Source: an uncultured Bacteroidales bacterium (GTDB lineage Bacteria; Bacteroidota; Bacteroidia; Bacteroidales; UBA932). From it: a DNA stretch of 64,000 nt. Of the stretch, positions 17,364-26,664 are shown in pieces; the stretch's first letter is position 1, and each line of letters starts with the position of its first letter. The stretch is taken from the NCBI GenBank assembly GCA_944326385.1, contig CALVDT010000015.1, forward strand, positions 1-64,000. The letters are read 5' to 3'. The notes under the pieces are model-generated. The model worked only from the letters and a program-made list of their open reading frames with translations. It ran no database searches and had not been told where the DNA came from. A program made the position numbers and the translations under genes.

Positions 17364-17598
17364 TATAACGAGTTCGACGAATTTCATGAAATTCATCGAA
17401 CTACCTCTGAAGGAGCAGGACGAGTCCTGCGACGAGCCCCCGGCGAGGGGGCGAATGGGGGTGGCGCCCCTTGAAAAGGGGCTGTCGCCACAGCGACTGG
17501 GGTTTAAGATAGATGGATTTAGAAGAAATCCTTAACGACTGTTCGACGAATTCCCTGATGCTGAGTAACATAAATTCGTTGAACAGACGTTAATATAA
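17361..17598. repeat. hairpin-rich interspersed repeat with inverted ends (MITE-like)
   Basis: Both ends are imperfect inverted repeats of each other and are themselves palindromic. Left: GTTCGACGAATTTC (17372-17385) pairs with GAAATTCATCGAAC (17388-17401). Right: GTTCGACGAATT (17541-17552) pairs with AATTCGTTGAAC (17573-17584), flanked outside by TAATATAACG on the left and CGTTAATATA on the right. Between them lie consecutive short hairpins: GCAGGAC/GTCCTGC, GCCCCC/GGGGGC, GCCCCTT/AAGGGGC and GTCGC/GCGAC. No protein is encoded. It separates the two IPT/NHL genes inside the operon and may act as an mRNA processing or attenuation point. Confidence 0.65.
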
Positions 17599-17635
17599 TG
17601 AAAGAAAACATATAACCGGAAAACAATAACACATC

Positions 17636-19444
17636 ATGAAACAATTTCTGAAAACCAACATGACACGTGCGGCAATGTTCATCGCAGCCGCCGCCATTGC
17701 GCTTACAGCATGTACAAAAGAAGAAATAGTGGACGGAGACAAGACGGAAGGCAAGGCCGATGTCCCTGAATTCGTTTCCTATACTCCTGAATCGGCAGAA
17801 GTCGGGACAGAGACCGAAGCCATGATCATGGGCAAGAATTTCGGTACCGACGCATCCAAGGTGACAGTAAGTCTCGGCGATACGGAGATGACTGTCACGG
17901 AAGTGGGCAGATCAGTCATCAAATTCACTGTCCCGTCGACCATGCAGGAGGGTTCATATCCCCTGACGGTAACAGTGGAGTATACTGATGCTGACGGAGC
18001 CGCACAGGTGGCCGAGCATACTTTCGAGGTGAATTTCGAGGTCAAGGCCCGTGTGCCGGAAATCACAGGTTACAAGCCTGAAGCCGGCATCTATCCGGGA
18101 GGGGAGCTGACCATAGAGGGAAAGGATCTCGGTTCCGACCCGTCTCTGGTGACAGTCACTCTCGGTGACAAGACTCTCGAGATCAAGTCAGTCGCTCCCG
18201 GAGCGATTGTCGTGACAGTTCCGGAAGATGTCCAGTATGGTCCGTATGCTCTCAAGGTCGATGTCAAGTACGGAGTCGACGGCAGCCAGACTGCGACCAG
18301 GACCTTCCCGGATTTCCAGGTGCTCGAGAAAGAATATGTCGTGACTTCGGAAGTATGGGCAGGAGCAGGCTCCCAGGGTGCTGACAACGGCGGCCGCCTT
18401 GCCGCAAAATTCTTTGCTCCCCAGAGTCTCGCATTCGACGACAAGACAGGCTCTCTCTATGTGGGGGAAATCTACAACGGTGTACGTATGATCAATTCAG
18501 CAGGCAATGTTTCTTACTACAAGGCTCCTCAGGACAATAATCCTTGGTGGGACGGAGGACGTATCACCTGTCTTGTTTCAGTGGAAGGTGACCGTCTGGC
18601 ATATGTAGTCCGCAATGCCCGTGATAGAGCATGGAAGTATCTGTGGCTTGCCGGCCGTTCAAGCGGAGAGTTCCCGGATGCGGTCGGTTATCAGGACTAT
18701 AATTCCGATCTTGAATACGAGGACGTAGCGATCAATCCTGTAGACGGATATACCGTAGTCGCAGCTTCCCAGTGGTACTGGTGGAGAACCGAGTCGAGAT
18801 TCTTCCTTGTTTCACCGGACGGAGGCACTGTCAAGGAGCCTGACTTTTCCATTGCAGACGGAAACAGCGACAAATCCGTCTGGAACAGTCATTATTCGCG
18901 TGTTGTCTTTTCTCCTGACGGGAAATGGCTGTATGTGGCGAGAGCCAGCAACGACATCAATACCGGAGCAGGCGACGGATCGAAGCCTGTTGCATATATC
19001 GAACGCTATCCGTATGATCCGGCAACGCATACGCTTGGCAACGCTGACTCGAGAGAGATAATAGCCGGAGATCCTTGCGGAGGCGCTTCAGTAGGTTCGG
19101 AGACAGGCCTTACCGACGGGGCTGTCGGCACCTCACGCCTTGCTGGTCCGAAGCAGATGTGTTTCGACTCTACCGGAGAAACTCTGTATTTCGTGGAATG
19201 TATCAACCATACATTGCGCAAGATTACGGACCTGGACGGCACGCCTACCGTAACCACAGTAGCAGGAAACGGCACCAAGGGTTCGGCCGAGGTCACGAAT
19301 GCACCGGAGGAAGACATGAAGCACATAACCTTCGACACTCCTAAGGGGCTGGCGCTCGGCGATGACAATACGTTCTATATCAGCCAGGACGGTGATACCA
19401 AGGTTATCCGCAAAATCTCCATTACCCTCAAGGCTGCCGAATAG
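17636..19444 (+). CDS. tandem IPT/TIG and NHL-repeat surface lipoprotein, probable glycan-binding protein
   Basis: 602 residues, lipobox AIALTACTKEE. Two IPT/TIG domains (about 40-135 and 138-230; IMGKNFGTDASKVTVSLGDTEM and IEGKDLGSDPSLVTVTLGDKTL) precede an NHL-like propeller (LFYVECINHTLRKITD-type blades, VTTVAGNGTKG). It is an enlarged relative of the previous gene with one extra IPT domain. Lipid anchoring and position upstream of SusC/SusD fit a surface glycan-binding protein. Gene order, with binding proteins ahead of SusC, is unusual. Confidence 0.85.
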   Translation: MKQFLKTNMTRAAMFIAAAAIALTACTKEEIVDGDKTEGKADVPEFVSYTPESAEVGTETEAMIMGKNFGTDASKVTVSLGDTEMTVTEVGRSVIKFTVPSTMQEGSYPLTVTVEYTDADGAAQVAEHTFEVNFEVKARVPEITGYKPEAGIYPGGELTIEGKDLGSDPSLVTVTLGDKTLEIKSVAPGAIVVTVPEDVQYGPYALKVDVKYGVDGSQTATRTFPDFQVLEKEYVVTSEVWAGAGSQGADNGGRLAAKFFAPQSLAFDDKTGSLYVGEIYNGVRMINSAGNVSYYKAPQDNNPWWDGGRITCLVSVEGDRLAYVVRNARDRAWKYLWLAGRSSGEFPDAVGYQDYNSDLEYEDVAINPVDGYTVVAASQWYWWRTESRFFLVSPDGGTVKEPDFSIADGNSDKSVWNSHYSRVVFSPDGKWLYVARASNDINTGAGDGSKPVAYIERYPYDPATHTLGNADSREIIAGDPCGGASVGSETGLTDGAVGTSRLAGPKQMCFDSTGETLYFVECINHTLRKITDLDGTPTVTTVAGNGTKGSAEVTNAPEEDMKHITFDTPKGLALGDDNTFYISQDGDTKVIRKISITLKAAE

Positions 19445-19482
19445 ATGCATCCCGGATCATCATTCTCAACAGGTTTGAATTT

Positions 19483-20643
19483 ATGCATAGAAATTTCATA
19501 TTGACAGCGATAACGGTACTGATGGCGGCAGCGGCGGCATGTACGAAATTCGAAGGCGACGAGAGATTCGTCGACCTTCCGGAGCCGCCGCTCCAGCCTT
19601 GGTCCATAGAAAAGGCTCACGAGTGGTACAATGCACAGCCGTGGATAGTGGGATGCAATTTCTTCCCGAGCACGGCCATAAACCAGATCGAGATGTGGCA
19701 GTCTTCGACGTACGATCACGAGACTATCGACCGGGAGTTGGGTTGGGCTGCGGAACTCGGTTTCAATACCGTAAGAGTCTTCCTGCACAGCGCAGTCTGG
19801 GAATACGAGCATGATTCGTTCTTCCGCAACATCGACGACTTCCTGACCCTTACGGACAAGCACGGCATCAAGGTCATGTTCTGTTTCTTTTCTGGAGCAG
19901 GCGACAGGGTGGACCGCTGCCAGATCGGCAGACAGCTTGAACCGGTGGCCGGCCTGCACAACCTTGACTTCAAGGGCGACCCGGCGGTCATAGACGAGAA
20001 CGAGAAAGCCATACCGGAGCGTTTCGACCTTATGCGCATGTATGTGGAGGAAGTTGTGGCCCGTTACCGCGAAGACGAGCGCATCCTTATCTGGGAAGCC
20101 TGGAACGAGCCGGGTACTGCATCCACACGTGAAGATGTCGTATCGGAACTGCTCCCTCAGGCCATACAGTGGATCCGGAAGCAGAATCCGGTGCAGCCTA
20201 TCACGGTCGGACTGCATTCCCCCGACCTGGCACATGCCGGCTTCGGACAGATAGCCCTCTCCATGTCCGACATCAACTCCTATCACAGCTACAGTCCTTG
20301 GGAAGACCTTTATACTGATGCGGGAGTCCCTCTTGTGGGCATGAAGCATTTCGCTATGGACATCCTGGCATACGGACGTCCTGTGATATGTTCCGAGTAT
20401 CTGGCCAGGGGCGGCAACTACAAGGGCACATTCCAGAATACCCTTCCGTACATGAAAGAGTACAGGATAGGTGCTATAAACTGGGGACTCGTATGGGGAA
20501 AGACCAACACCATATGGCCATGGGAGTCGGCAGCGGGCAGTCCGGAGCCTGAATGGTGGTTCCATGACATCCTTTACCCTGACGGCACTCCGAAATATCC
20601 GGAAGAAGTGGAATATCTTAAAGAAATCACCGGCGTATTATGA
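19483..20643 (+). CDS. GH5-like (clan GH-A) glycoside hydrolase lipoprotein
   Basis: 386 residues, lipobox AAAACTKFE. A single TIM barrel with the clan GH-A acid/base Glu in WEAWNEPG (about residue 208) and a nucleophile Glu in ICSEYLARG (about 304). The N-terminal signature HEWYNAQPWIVGCNFFPSTAINQ is shared with the cut gene at 63297. Family members cleave beta-linked backbones; automated annotation of such proteins varies (cellulase-like, xylanase-like), so substrate is open. The stop overlaps the SusC start as ATGA, so it is translationally coupled to the transporter. Lipid anchoring suggests it works at the surface before import. Confidence 0.9.
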   Translation: MHRNFILTAITVLMAAAAACTKFEGDERFVDLPEPPLQPWSIEKAHEWYNAQPWIVGCNFFPSTAINQIEMWQSSTYDHETIDRELGWAAELGFNTVRVFLHSAVWEYEHDSFFRNIDDFLTLTDKHGIKVMFCFFSGAGDRVDRCQIGRQLEPVAGLHNLDFKGDPAVIDENEKAIPERFDLMRMYVEEVVARYREDERILIWEAWNEPGTASTREDVVSELLPQAIQWIRKQNPVQPITVGLHSPDLAHAGFGQIALSMSDINSYHSYSPWEDLYTDAGVPLVGMKHFAMDILAYGRPVICSEYLARGGNYKGTFQNTLPYMKEYRIGAINWGLVWGKTNTIWPWESAAGSPEPEWWFHDILYPDGTPKYPEEVEYLKEITGVL

Positions 20644-23600
20644 AAATTCAACAGAAGATATCAGGCTGTCTGGCCGTGCTCCTTTTCGGATTGCTGTCAT
20701 GGACCGGGGCTTTCGCCCAGGATGGCCGGCTTTCGCTTGATTTGCGGAATGTCACGCTTGAAGAAGCCATGACCCGGATCGAGCGGCAGAGCGATTACAG
20801 TTTCCTGTATAACAAGACACTTGTGGATGTCTCCCGGAAAGTGACCCTGAAAGCGGAAAACCAGCCGCTGCGCCAGGTTCTGGACAAGCTGTTCTCGGGG
20901 ACCGGTATCGGATATACCGTCCGTGACAGGCAGATAATATTATCCGTGACATCAGGGCAGGAATCACCCGGTCCGGTCCGCAAGGAAGAGAATATCATCA
21001 CCGGAAAAGTCCTTGACGGGAACGGTGAGCCGCTGATTGGGGTCGGCATTGTCATCGACGGGACACTCTCAGGCACGATTACGGACGAGAACGGAGCATT
21101 CAGCCTCCGTGTCGATCCGGGAAACATACTTACAGTCACTTCCTTGGGTTATGAAACCACCAAGGTGGCGGTGACTTCCGGACGGACCAGTTACATGATT
21201 GTCCTTCAGGAAAGCACGGAGATGCTCGAGGATGTCGTGATAGTAGGTTATGGTGTACAGAAGAAAGCCTCGATTACGGGAGCTATTACAAATGTATCCG
21301 GAGATGACCTGAAAGTCAATGCGACAGTGAATACGTCATCGGCTCTGGCAGGTACCATAGCAGGTATCAACAGCCGTATGAGTGACGGACGTCCAGGTGC
21401 CACCACCAAGATCAGCATCAGAGGCATGGGCTCGCCTCTCTACATCATAGACGGTGTGCAGCAGACCGAGGCCCAGTTCAACAATATCGATGCTAACGAC
21501 ATCGAGTCCATCTCCATACTGAAGGATGCTTCGGCGGCCATCTACGGATTGCGCGCAGCAAACGGTGTCGTGGTCGTGAAGACCAGGTCCGGGCATCTGA
21601 ATACCCGTCATACGGTGAATGTCAAGACACTGTACGGCTGGCAGGAATTCTTCAGGTTTCCGCAGCCTGCCTCCGCAGCTTCGTATGTCAGGACGAAATA
21701 CCAGTCGGACGTAATAAAGAAAGCGGACAACCCGAGCTATACGCCTACATACACAAAAGAGGAATACCTCAAATGGCAGGCCGGTACGGAGCGCGGGTAC
21801 GAAGGATTTGACTGGCTCGATTACGCCACGAATCCCGGCCCGCAGTCTTACTTCGGTGCGAACATATCCGGAGGTTCCGACAAGGTAAGCTATTATGTGT
21901 CGCTGAGCAATACGAATCAGGATTATGCCATCAGGGATTTCGGAGGGTTCAACAGGACGAATATCCAGGTCAATGTCAATGCAAATATCACCAAGCGGTT
22001 TTCATTAGGAGCCCAGGTGAGCGGACGTCTGCAGACCACAAAGGCTCCTGGTCTGGGCGGAGGCGATGAAGTAGGCTGGATGCTGTTCGGATCTTACAGG
22101 AATCTTCCTACTGTCCGTCCGTTTGTCAATGACAATCCCCTGTATCCGGCCAAGACGGCTCCGAGCTATATCTGGACCAACTTCGCCGTGACCACAATGT
22201 CCAAGAACGGGGAGGATGTCCGCAAGGAGCGTGTCGCATCGATCAACCTCAATGCCGAATACAAATTCACCGACTGGCTTTCACTGAGGCTTATCGGAGG
22301 CTATTCATTCCTTCATTCGTCCCGTACCAAGCAGGTCAAGACATTCGACCTGTATGACTATGACGAATCCACGGGAGAATATTATGTCATAGACGGAGAG
22401 CGCAATCCCGAGCTCTACAAGTCCAGCGGAATCAACGAGGACTACAGCGGACAGTTCACCCTCGATTTCCACAAGCAGTTCGGGCAGCACAACGTAGCCC
22501 TGACTGTCGGAGGAGAGGCTTCGCATCATATCTCCCCGAGCATCGATTTCACAGCCCGCCCCCAGACGGACATGTCTTCTCAGGTCAATACTTCCATACT
22601 GGAATCTCTCAATGACTACCTTGATTCCCCTCAGGCCAGGGCCGGTTTCATAGGCCGTTTCACATATGATTACGGCGGCCGCTATCTTCTGGAACTCATG
22701 GGGCGTTATGACGGATCCTGGAAATTCCCGCCATCGAAGCGTTGGGGCTTTTTCCCGTCGGTTTCCGCCGGATGGAGGATGACGGAGGAACCATGGTGGG
22801 ACGTCAGTCTGAAACGCTGGGTATCGAACCTGAAATTCAAAGCTTCATATGGAGCGATGGGAGATGAAAGCACTGCCGGCTATTCGGCTTTCGACTACCT
22901 TGAAGGCTATACCTACAATTCCGGCGGGGCAGTCCTCGACGGGCAGTGGGTCATCGGTTCCCAGTACCGGGGTCTGCCTGTCACCGACCTTTCATGGCAG
23001 ACGGTGACCATGTTCAACGTCGGCATCGAATACGGATTCTTCGATAACCGGCTGACAGGAGAAATCAATTATTTCTCCCGCACCCTGGACGGGATTCCGG
23101 CAAGCCCCGGCATCACCCTCCCGAATGAAGCCGGCTTCACTCTGCCGAATGAAAACATGGCTTCGCAGAAAATACGGGGCTTCGACGGAAGCATGAAATG
23201 GAGCGACCGTATCCGGGATTTCAGCTATTCCGTAGAGGGGAACTTCACATTTTCACGGAAATATGAATGGGACCGCGAACCTTGGATCCTCAGCAATTCA
23301 TGGCAGGAGTACAGGCAGTATTACAGCCACCGTTATGCCAACCAGTGGTGGGGATATGAATGCATAGGACAGTTCCAGAGCTGGGAAGAGATCGCTTCCT
23401 GGCCGGTGGATATCGACGGTTTCGGAAATACCACGATGCGTCCCGGCGACCTTATCCTGAAGGACCAGAACGATGATGGCGTGATAAACGACATGGACAG
23501 CAGACCATTAGGCTATCGCCAGGATGATGTGCCGTATATGAGTTTCAACTTCAACATCGCGCTGGCGTGGAAAGGTTTTGACCTGTCTCTCCTTTTCACG

Positions 23601-24041
23601 GGTGCATCCATGGCTTCGTTCTATATGGACTACGAGCTGAAGAACCCTCTGCATGACGGAGGAAACAGCCCTGCATTCATGCTTGACGATGCATGGCATC
23701 TGTCCGATATCGACGATCCGTACAGCGAGTATGTGCCGGGAAAATATCCGATGGTCATCGACGGCAACGGAAGCCATGCGAATTACCAGAAAGTCAATAA
23801 TTTCTGGCTGCGCAACGTGACTTACGTGAAACTCCGCAACCTGGAATTCGGATATTCCCTTCCGAAAAGGCTTTTGAGCAAGGCCCATATCGAGAACATC
23901 CGTGTCTTCACATCGATGCAGAACCTGTTTTCGATAGACAATCTCGGGGAGGTCGACATCGATCCTGAAATCGCCACGAGCAGCGGACAGCAGTATCCTA
24001 CCACAAGGGTCATAAGTTTCGGTCTCAACTTAACATTTTAA
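20640..24041 (+). CDS. SusC/RagA-family TonB-dependent outer-membrane transporter with STN signalling domain
   Basis: 1133 residues, signal peptide ending GAFA. An STN domain (about 30-105, LSLDLRNVTLEEAMTRIERQ) is followed by a carboxypeptidase-like regulatory domain (about 117-195, ITGKVLDGNGEPLIGV), a plug (about 205-325, IRGMGSPLYIIDGVQ, SILKDASAAIYG) and a 22-strand-type barrel ending in a C-terminal Phe (FGLNLTF). Imports oligosaccharides with the SusD encoded 9 bp downstream. The STN domain is the transducer that contacts FecR, which fits the divergent FecR/ECF pair at 10430-12085. Full length for the family. Confidence 0.97.
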   Translation: MKIQQKISGCLAVLLFGLLSWTGAFAQDGRLSLDLRNVTLEEAMTRIERQSDYSFLYNKTLVDVSRKVTLKAENQPLRQVLDKLFSGTGIGYTVRDRQIILSVTSGQESPGPVRKEENIITGKVLDGNGEPLIGVGIVIDGTLSGTITDENGAFSLRVDPGNILTVTSLGYETTKVAVTSGRTSYMIVLQESTEMLEDVVIVGYGVQKKASITGAITNVSGDDLKVNATVNTSSALAGTIAGINSRMSDGRPGATTKISIRGMGSPLYIIDGVQQTEAQFNNIDANDIESISILKDASAAIYGLRAANGVVVVKTRSGHLNTRHTVNVKTLYGWQEFFRFPQPASAASYVRTKYQSDVIKKADNPSYTPTYTKEEYLKWQAGTERGYEGFDWLDYATNPGPQSYFGANISGGSDKVSYYVSLSNTNQDYAIRDFGGFNRTNIQVNVNANITKRFSLGAQVSGRLQTTKAPGLGGGDEVGWMLFGSYRNLPTVRPFVNDNPLYPAKTAPSYIWTNFAVTTMSKNGEDVRKERVASINLNAEYKFTDWLSLRLIGGYSFLHSSRTKQVKTFDLYDYDESTGEYYVIDGERNPELYKSSGINEDYSGQFTLDFHKQFGQHNVALTVGGEASHHISPSIDFTARPQTDMSSQVNTSILESLNDYLDSPQARAGFIGRFTYDYGGRYLLELMGRYDGSWKFPPSKRWGFFPSVSAGWRMTEEPWWDVSLKRWVSNLKFKASYGAMGDESTAGYSAFDYLEGYTYNSGGAVLDGQWVIGSQYRGLPVTDLSWQTVTMFNVGIEYGFFDNRLTGEINYFSRTLDGIPASPGITLPNEAGFTLPNENMASQKIRGFDGSMKWSDRIRDFSYSVEGNFTFSRKYEWDREPWILSNSWQEYRQYYSHRYANQWWGYECIGQFQSWEEIASWPVDIDGFGNTTMRPGDLILKDQNDDGVINDMDSRPLGYRQDDVPYMSFNFNIALAWKGFDLSLLFTGASMASFYMDYELKNPLHDGGNSPAFMLDDAWHLSDIDDPYSEYVPGKYPMVIDGNGSHANYQKVNNFWLRNVTYVKLRNLEFGYSLPKRLLSKAHIENIRVFTSMQNLFSIDNLGEVDIDPEIATSSGQQYPTTRVISFGLNLTF

Positions 24042-24050
24042 TAGAGGAAA

Positions 24051-25898
24051 ATGAAAAAATCACGAATAATCTATCTGGCCGCTATCCTGATGCCGGTATT
24101 TCTCGCCGGCGGCTGTGCGGATTATCTGGAGGAAGAGGCTGACAATGTATTCACGCAGGAACAGATATTTTCCGACAATAATCTCATAGAATCCGCCATC
24201 GCGAATCTTTATGGCCGGGTAGACTGGGGACAGAGTTTCAGCAACATCACATCCTATACTGAACTGGACGAGGCGGCCTATGGCTGGGGAGCGCCGAGCT
24301 CGACAGCGCAGTTCTTCCAGAACCACTGGCGTATCTACGAGTACGGGCTGATGAGGGAGATGAACATCTTCCTCGAAGGACTTTATTCTGAAGCCGCCAT
24401 GGAGAACCGCCAGCTTACCGAGGACATGAGACGCCATTATGAAGGCGAAGTCCGCTTCCTGAGAGCCTGGCTTTATTTCAACATGTGCGAACGTCTCGGA
24501 GGACTGCCTCTGATAGGGGACAAGATCTACGAGTATGAGGGGCAGTCGCAGATTCCGAAAATGTACATAGCGAGATCCACCGAGGAGGAAACCTATGACT
24601 ATATCATTTCCGAGTGCAACGCCATCGCGGAATATTTCCTGTCGGATGTGGACGATCCCATGACTAACACCAATGCCGCACGTGCCACGAAATGGGCGGC
24701 GCTTGCCCTGAAAGCCAGGGCTGCGATTTATGCGGGCTCCATAGCAAAATACAATATCGCCAACAACTGTCTTATCCAGACATCGGGACTTGAAGTCGGC
24801 ATTCCGGAGGAAAAGGCCTCCAAGTTCTACCGTATAGCATATGATGCTGCCAGGGAAATCATCGAAGGAGGCAAATTCAGGCTCTACGAACAGAACAGCG
24901 ACAAGGCCTTGAATTTCTACGACCTCTTCGTCAAGAAAGACAGCAATCCGGAAGTCATCTGGGCATTGGATTACATCTACCCGGGAAAGACCCACGACTG
25001 GACGAACTACAATTACGCGTCTGCAGTGAAGTCGCAGGATTTTGCAAATGCTGTCCTGCCTGTGCTGAATCTGGTGGAGGATTTCGAATATGTGGACAAC
25101 CGCAACGGCGAATTGAAGATACGCAACGGTGCCGACTATGTCTATTACGACAATCCGGAGGACCTGTTCAAAGGCAAGGACCCTCGCCTGTGGGGAACAG
25201 TCATATATTCCGGGGCGGATTTCCGTTCTACCCGTATCGAATATCAGGCCGGCATACTTGACAAGAGTTCGGGTTCCTTCAGGACGGTCACCGGTACGCC
25301 CGGCCAGACTGACGCCAGATACGGTGGCGTGGTCACCAGCATAAACGGACCGGTGGCAAACAATGACCTGTACATGAACAAGACGGGATTCAATGTCAGG
25401 AAATATGTGTCGGAGAATCTCGACCAGGGAGCCCGCGGCAGCGATGTATGGTTCATCCGCTTCCGTTATGCCGAGGTGCTGATGATAGCATCGGAGGCGG
25501 CCCTTGAACTTGGCTATACCGGGGAAGCCCTCGACTATATCAACCAGATACGGGACAGGGCAGGCATAAGCCGTCTCGAATCCATGACTATCGAAGATAT
25601 CCAGAGGGAGCGCAGGGTGGAATTCGCATTCGAGAACCACAGATGGTGGGATGCAAAGAGATTCCGTATCGCACACACCATATGGAACGCCACCGACGAT
25701 GCCAGGCTGTATTCCCTCTTCCCGTACAAGGTCTATGCTCCGGATGAGCCGGAAATAGACGGCAAGTGGGTATTCGAGAAGACAGCGTGCTACATGAAGA
25801 CCTATCCTCTTTATTTTGACCGCATGTGCTATTATAACGGCATCGATGATGCCTGGATTACGGCCAATCCTCTGCTGAAGAAGAATCCGTTCCAATAG
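24051..25898 (+). CDS. SusD/RagB-family nutrient-binding outer-membrane lipoprotein
   Basis: 615 residues, lipobox FLAGGCAD (Cys near 22). Typical SusD traits: N-terminal TPR-like helices (EVRFLRAWLYFNMCERLGGLPLI), the ATKWAALALKARAAIYAGS segment, and the C-terminal RIRYAEVLMIASEAALELG-like and ERRVEFAFENHRWWDAKRF motifs. It forms the lid of the SusC barrel and binds the incoming glycan. A purine-rich AGAGG lies just before the ATG. The opposite strand is open for 611 codons, but that is a composition artefact. Confidence 0.97.
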   Translation: MKKSRIIYLAAILMPVFLAGGCADYLEEEADNVFTQEQIFSDNNLIESAIANLYGRVDWGQSFSNITSYTELDEAAYGWGAPSSTAQFFQNHWRIYEYGLMREMNIFLEGLYSEAAMENRQLTEDMRRHYEGEVRFLRAWLYFNMCERLGGLPLIGDKIYEYEGQSQIPKMYIARSTEEETYDYIISECNAIAEYFLSDVDDPMTNTNAARATKWAALALKARAAIYAGSIAKYNIANNCLIQTSGLEVGIPEEKASKFYRIAYDAAREIIEGGKFRLYEQNSDKALNFYDLFVKKDSNPEVIWALDYIYPGKTHDWTNYNYASAVKSQDFANAVLPVLNLVEDFEYVDNRNGELKIRNGADYVYYDNPEDLFKGKDPRLWGTVIYSGADFRSTRIEYQAGILDKSSGSFRTVTGTPGQTDARYGGVVTSINGPVANNDLYMNKTGFNVRKYVSENLDQGARGSDVWFIRFRYAEVLMIASEAALELGYTGEALDYINQIRDRAGISRLESMTIEDIQRERRVEFAFENHRWWDAKRFRIAHTIWNATDDARLYSLFPYKVYAPDEPEIDGKWVFEKTACYMKTYPLYFDRMCYYNGIDDAWITANPLLKKNPFQ

Positions 25899-25928
25899 AA
25901 ATCAATTTTAAAACAACAGGAATAAACA

Positions 25929-26630
25929 ATGAAAAGATCTGTCAGCATAATAGCTTTCTGTTCATTGCTTCTGACGGGATGTGCCTATGATAATTACGAG
26001 GCTCCGCAGAATCTTCTTACAGGACGCATCGTATATGACGACGAGCCGGTCGGATTGAAGCAGACCGGTACCGGTCAGGACTATAACGTGCTTGAACTGT
26101 ATCAGCCCGGGTTTGAAGGGACTGCCCCTATTCCGGTGTATGTCGACCAGGACGGGACTTTCTCGGCCAAATTGTTCAAAGGGTCGTACAGGCTGGTGGC
26201 GAAGAACGGTTCAGGGCCATGGGTGGATATCGGGACCGAACTTTATTTCGATGTGAGAGGAGACATGTCCATCGATTTCCCCGTCACTCCCTATTATGTC
26301 ATACGGGACGAAGAATTCTCCGTGGATGAGGAGGACATGCTTACGGTTACCTTCAGTATAGAGCGTGGCGCGTTCACGTTGATAAACGGCAAGCCGGATG
26401 CATTGATCGAAAGCATCTCCCTGTATATAAACAACACCAGGTTCGTGGATGATGTCACTTACAGGAAAAAGATAGATGCCGCATCCCTCACTATCGGCGA
26501 GCAGAGCATAACCGTCAGCCTCAAGGATGCGGAACTTCTCAAATATCCGGCACTTTATGCCAGACTTGCAGTGGGGACGCAAGGCATTTCCCCGAAGCTT
26601 TATACTGCAGGCTCTGTCAGGGTGAAGTGA
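25929..26630 (+). CDS. DUF3823-family lipoprotein of the SusCD operon
   Basis: 233 residues, lipobox LLLTGCAYDNYEAP. It shows the features usual for DUF3823: a Cys followed by YDNYEAP, then LTGRIVYDDEPVGLKQTG, then two beta-sandwich domains (about 25-130 and 130-230). Family members follow SusD in many Bacteroidales loci and are thought to be surface glycan-binding lipoproteins (SusE-like position). 30 bp after SusD and 34 bp before the next gene, so part of the operon. No enzyme motif. Confidence 0.85.
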   Translation: MKRSVSIIAFCSLLLTGCAYDNYEAPQNLLTGRIVYDDEPVGLKQTGTGQDYNVLELYQPGFEGTAPIPVYVDQDGTFSAKLFKGSYRLVAKNGSGPWVDIGTELYFDVRGDMSIDFPVTPYYVIRDEEFSVDEEDMLTVTFSIERGAFTLINGKPDALIESISLYINNTRFVDDVTYRKKIDAASLTIGEQSITVSLKDAELLKYPALYARLAVGTQGISPKLYTAGSVRVK

Positions 26631-26664
26631 TTGTCATTTTGCAGAACCGGAGGGCATGCGATAC

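Noticed and set aside
19375..20565. 396-codon antisense frame over the GH5-like gene
   Set aside because: The sense strand has clear catalytic motifs; the antisense translation has none.
24060..25895. 611-codon open frame antisense to susD
   Set aside because: It mirrors susD almost end to end, a known result of codon bias in GC-moderate genes; no signal, domain or start context supports it.
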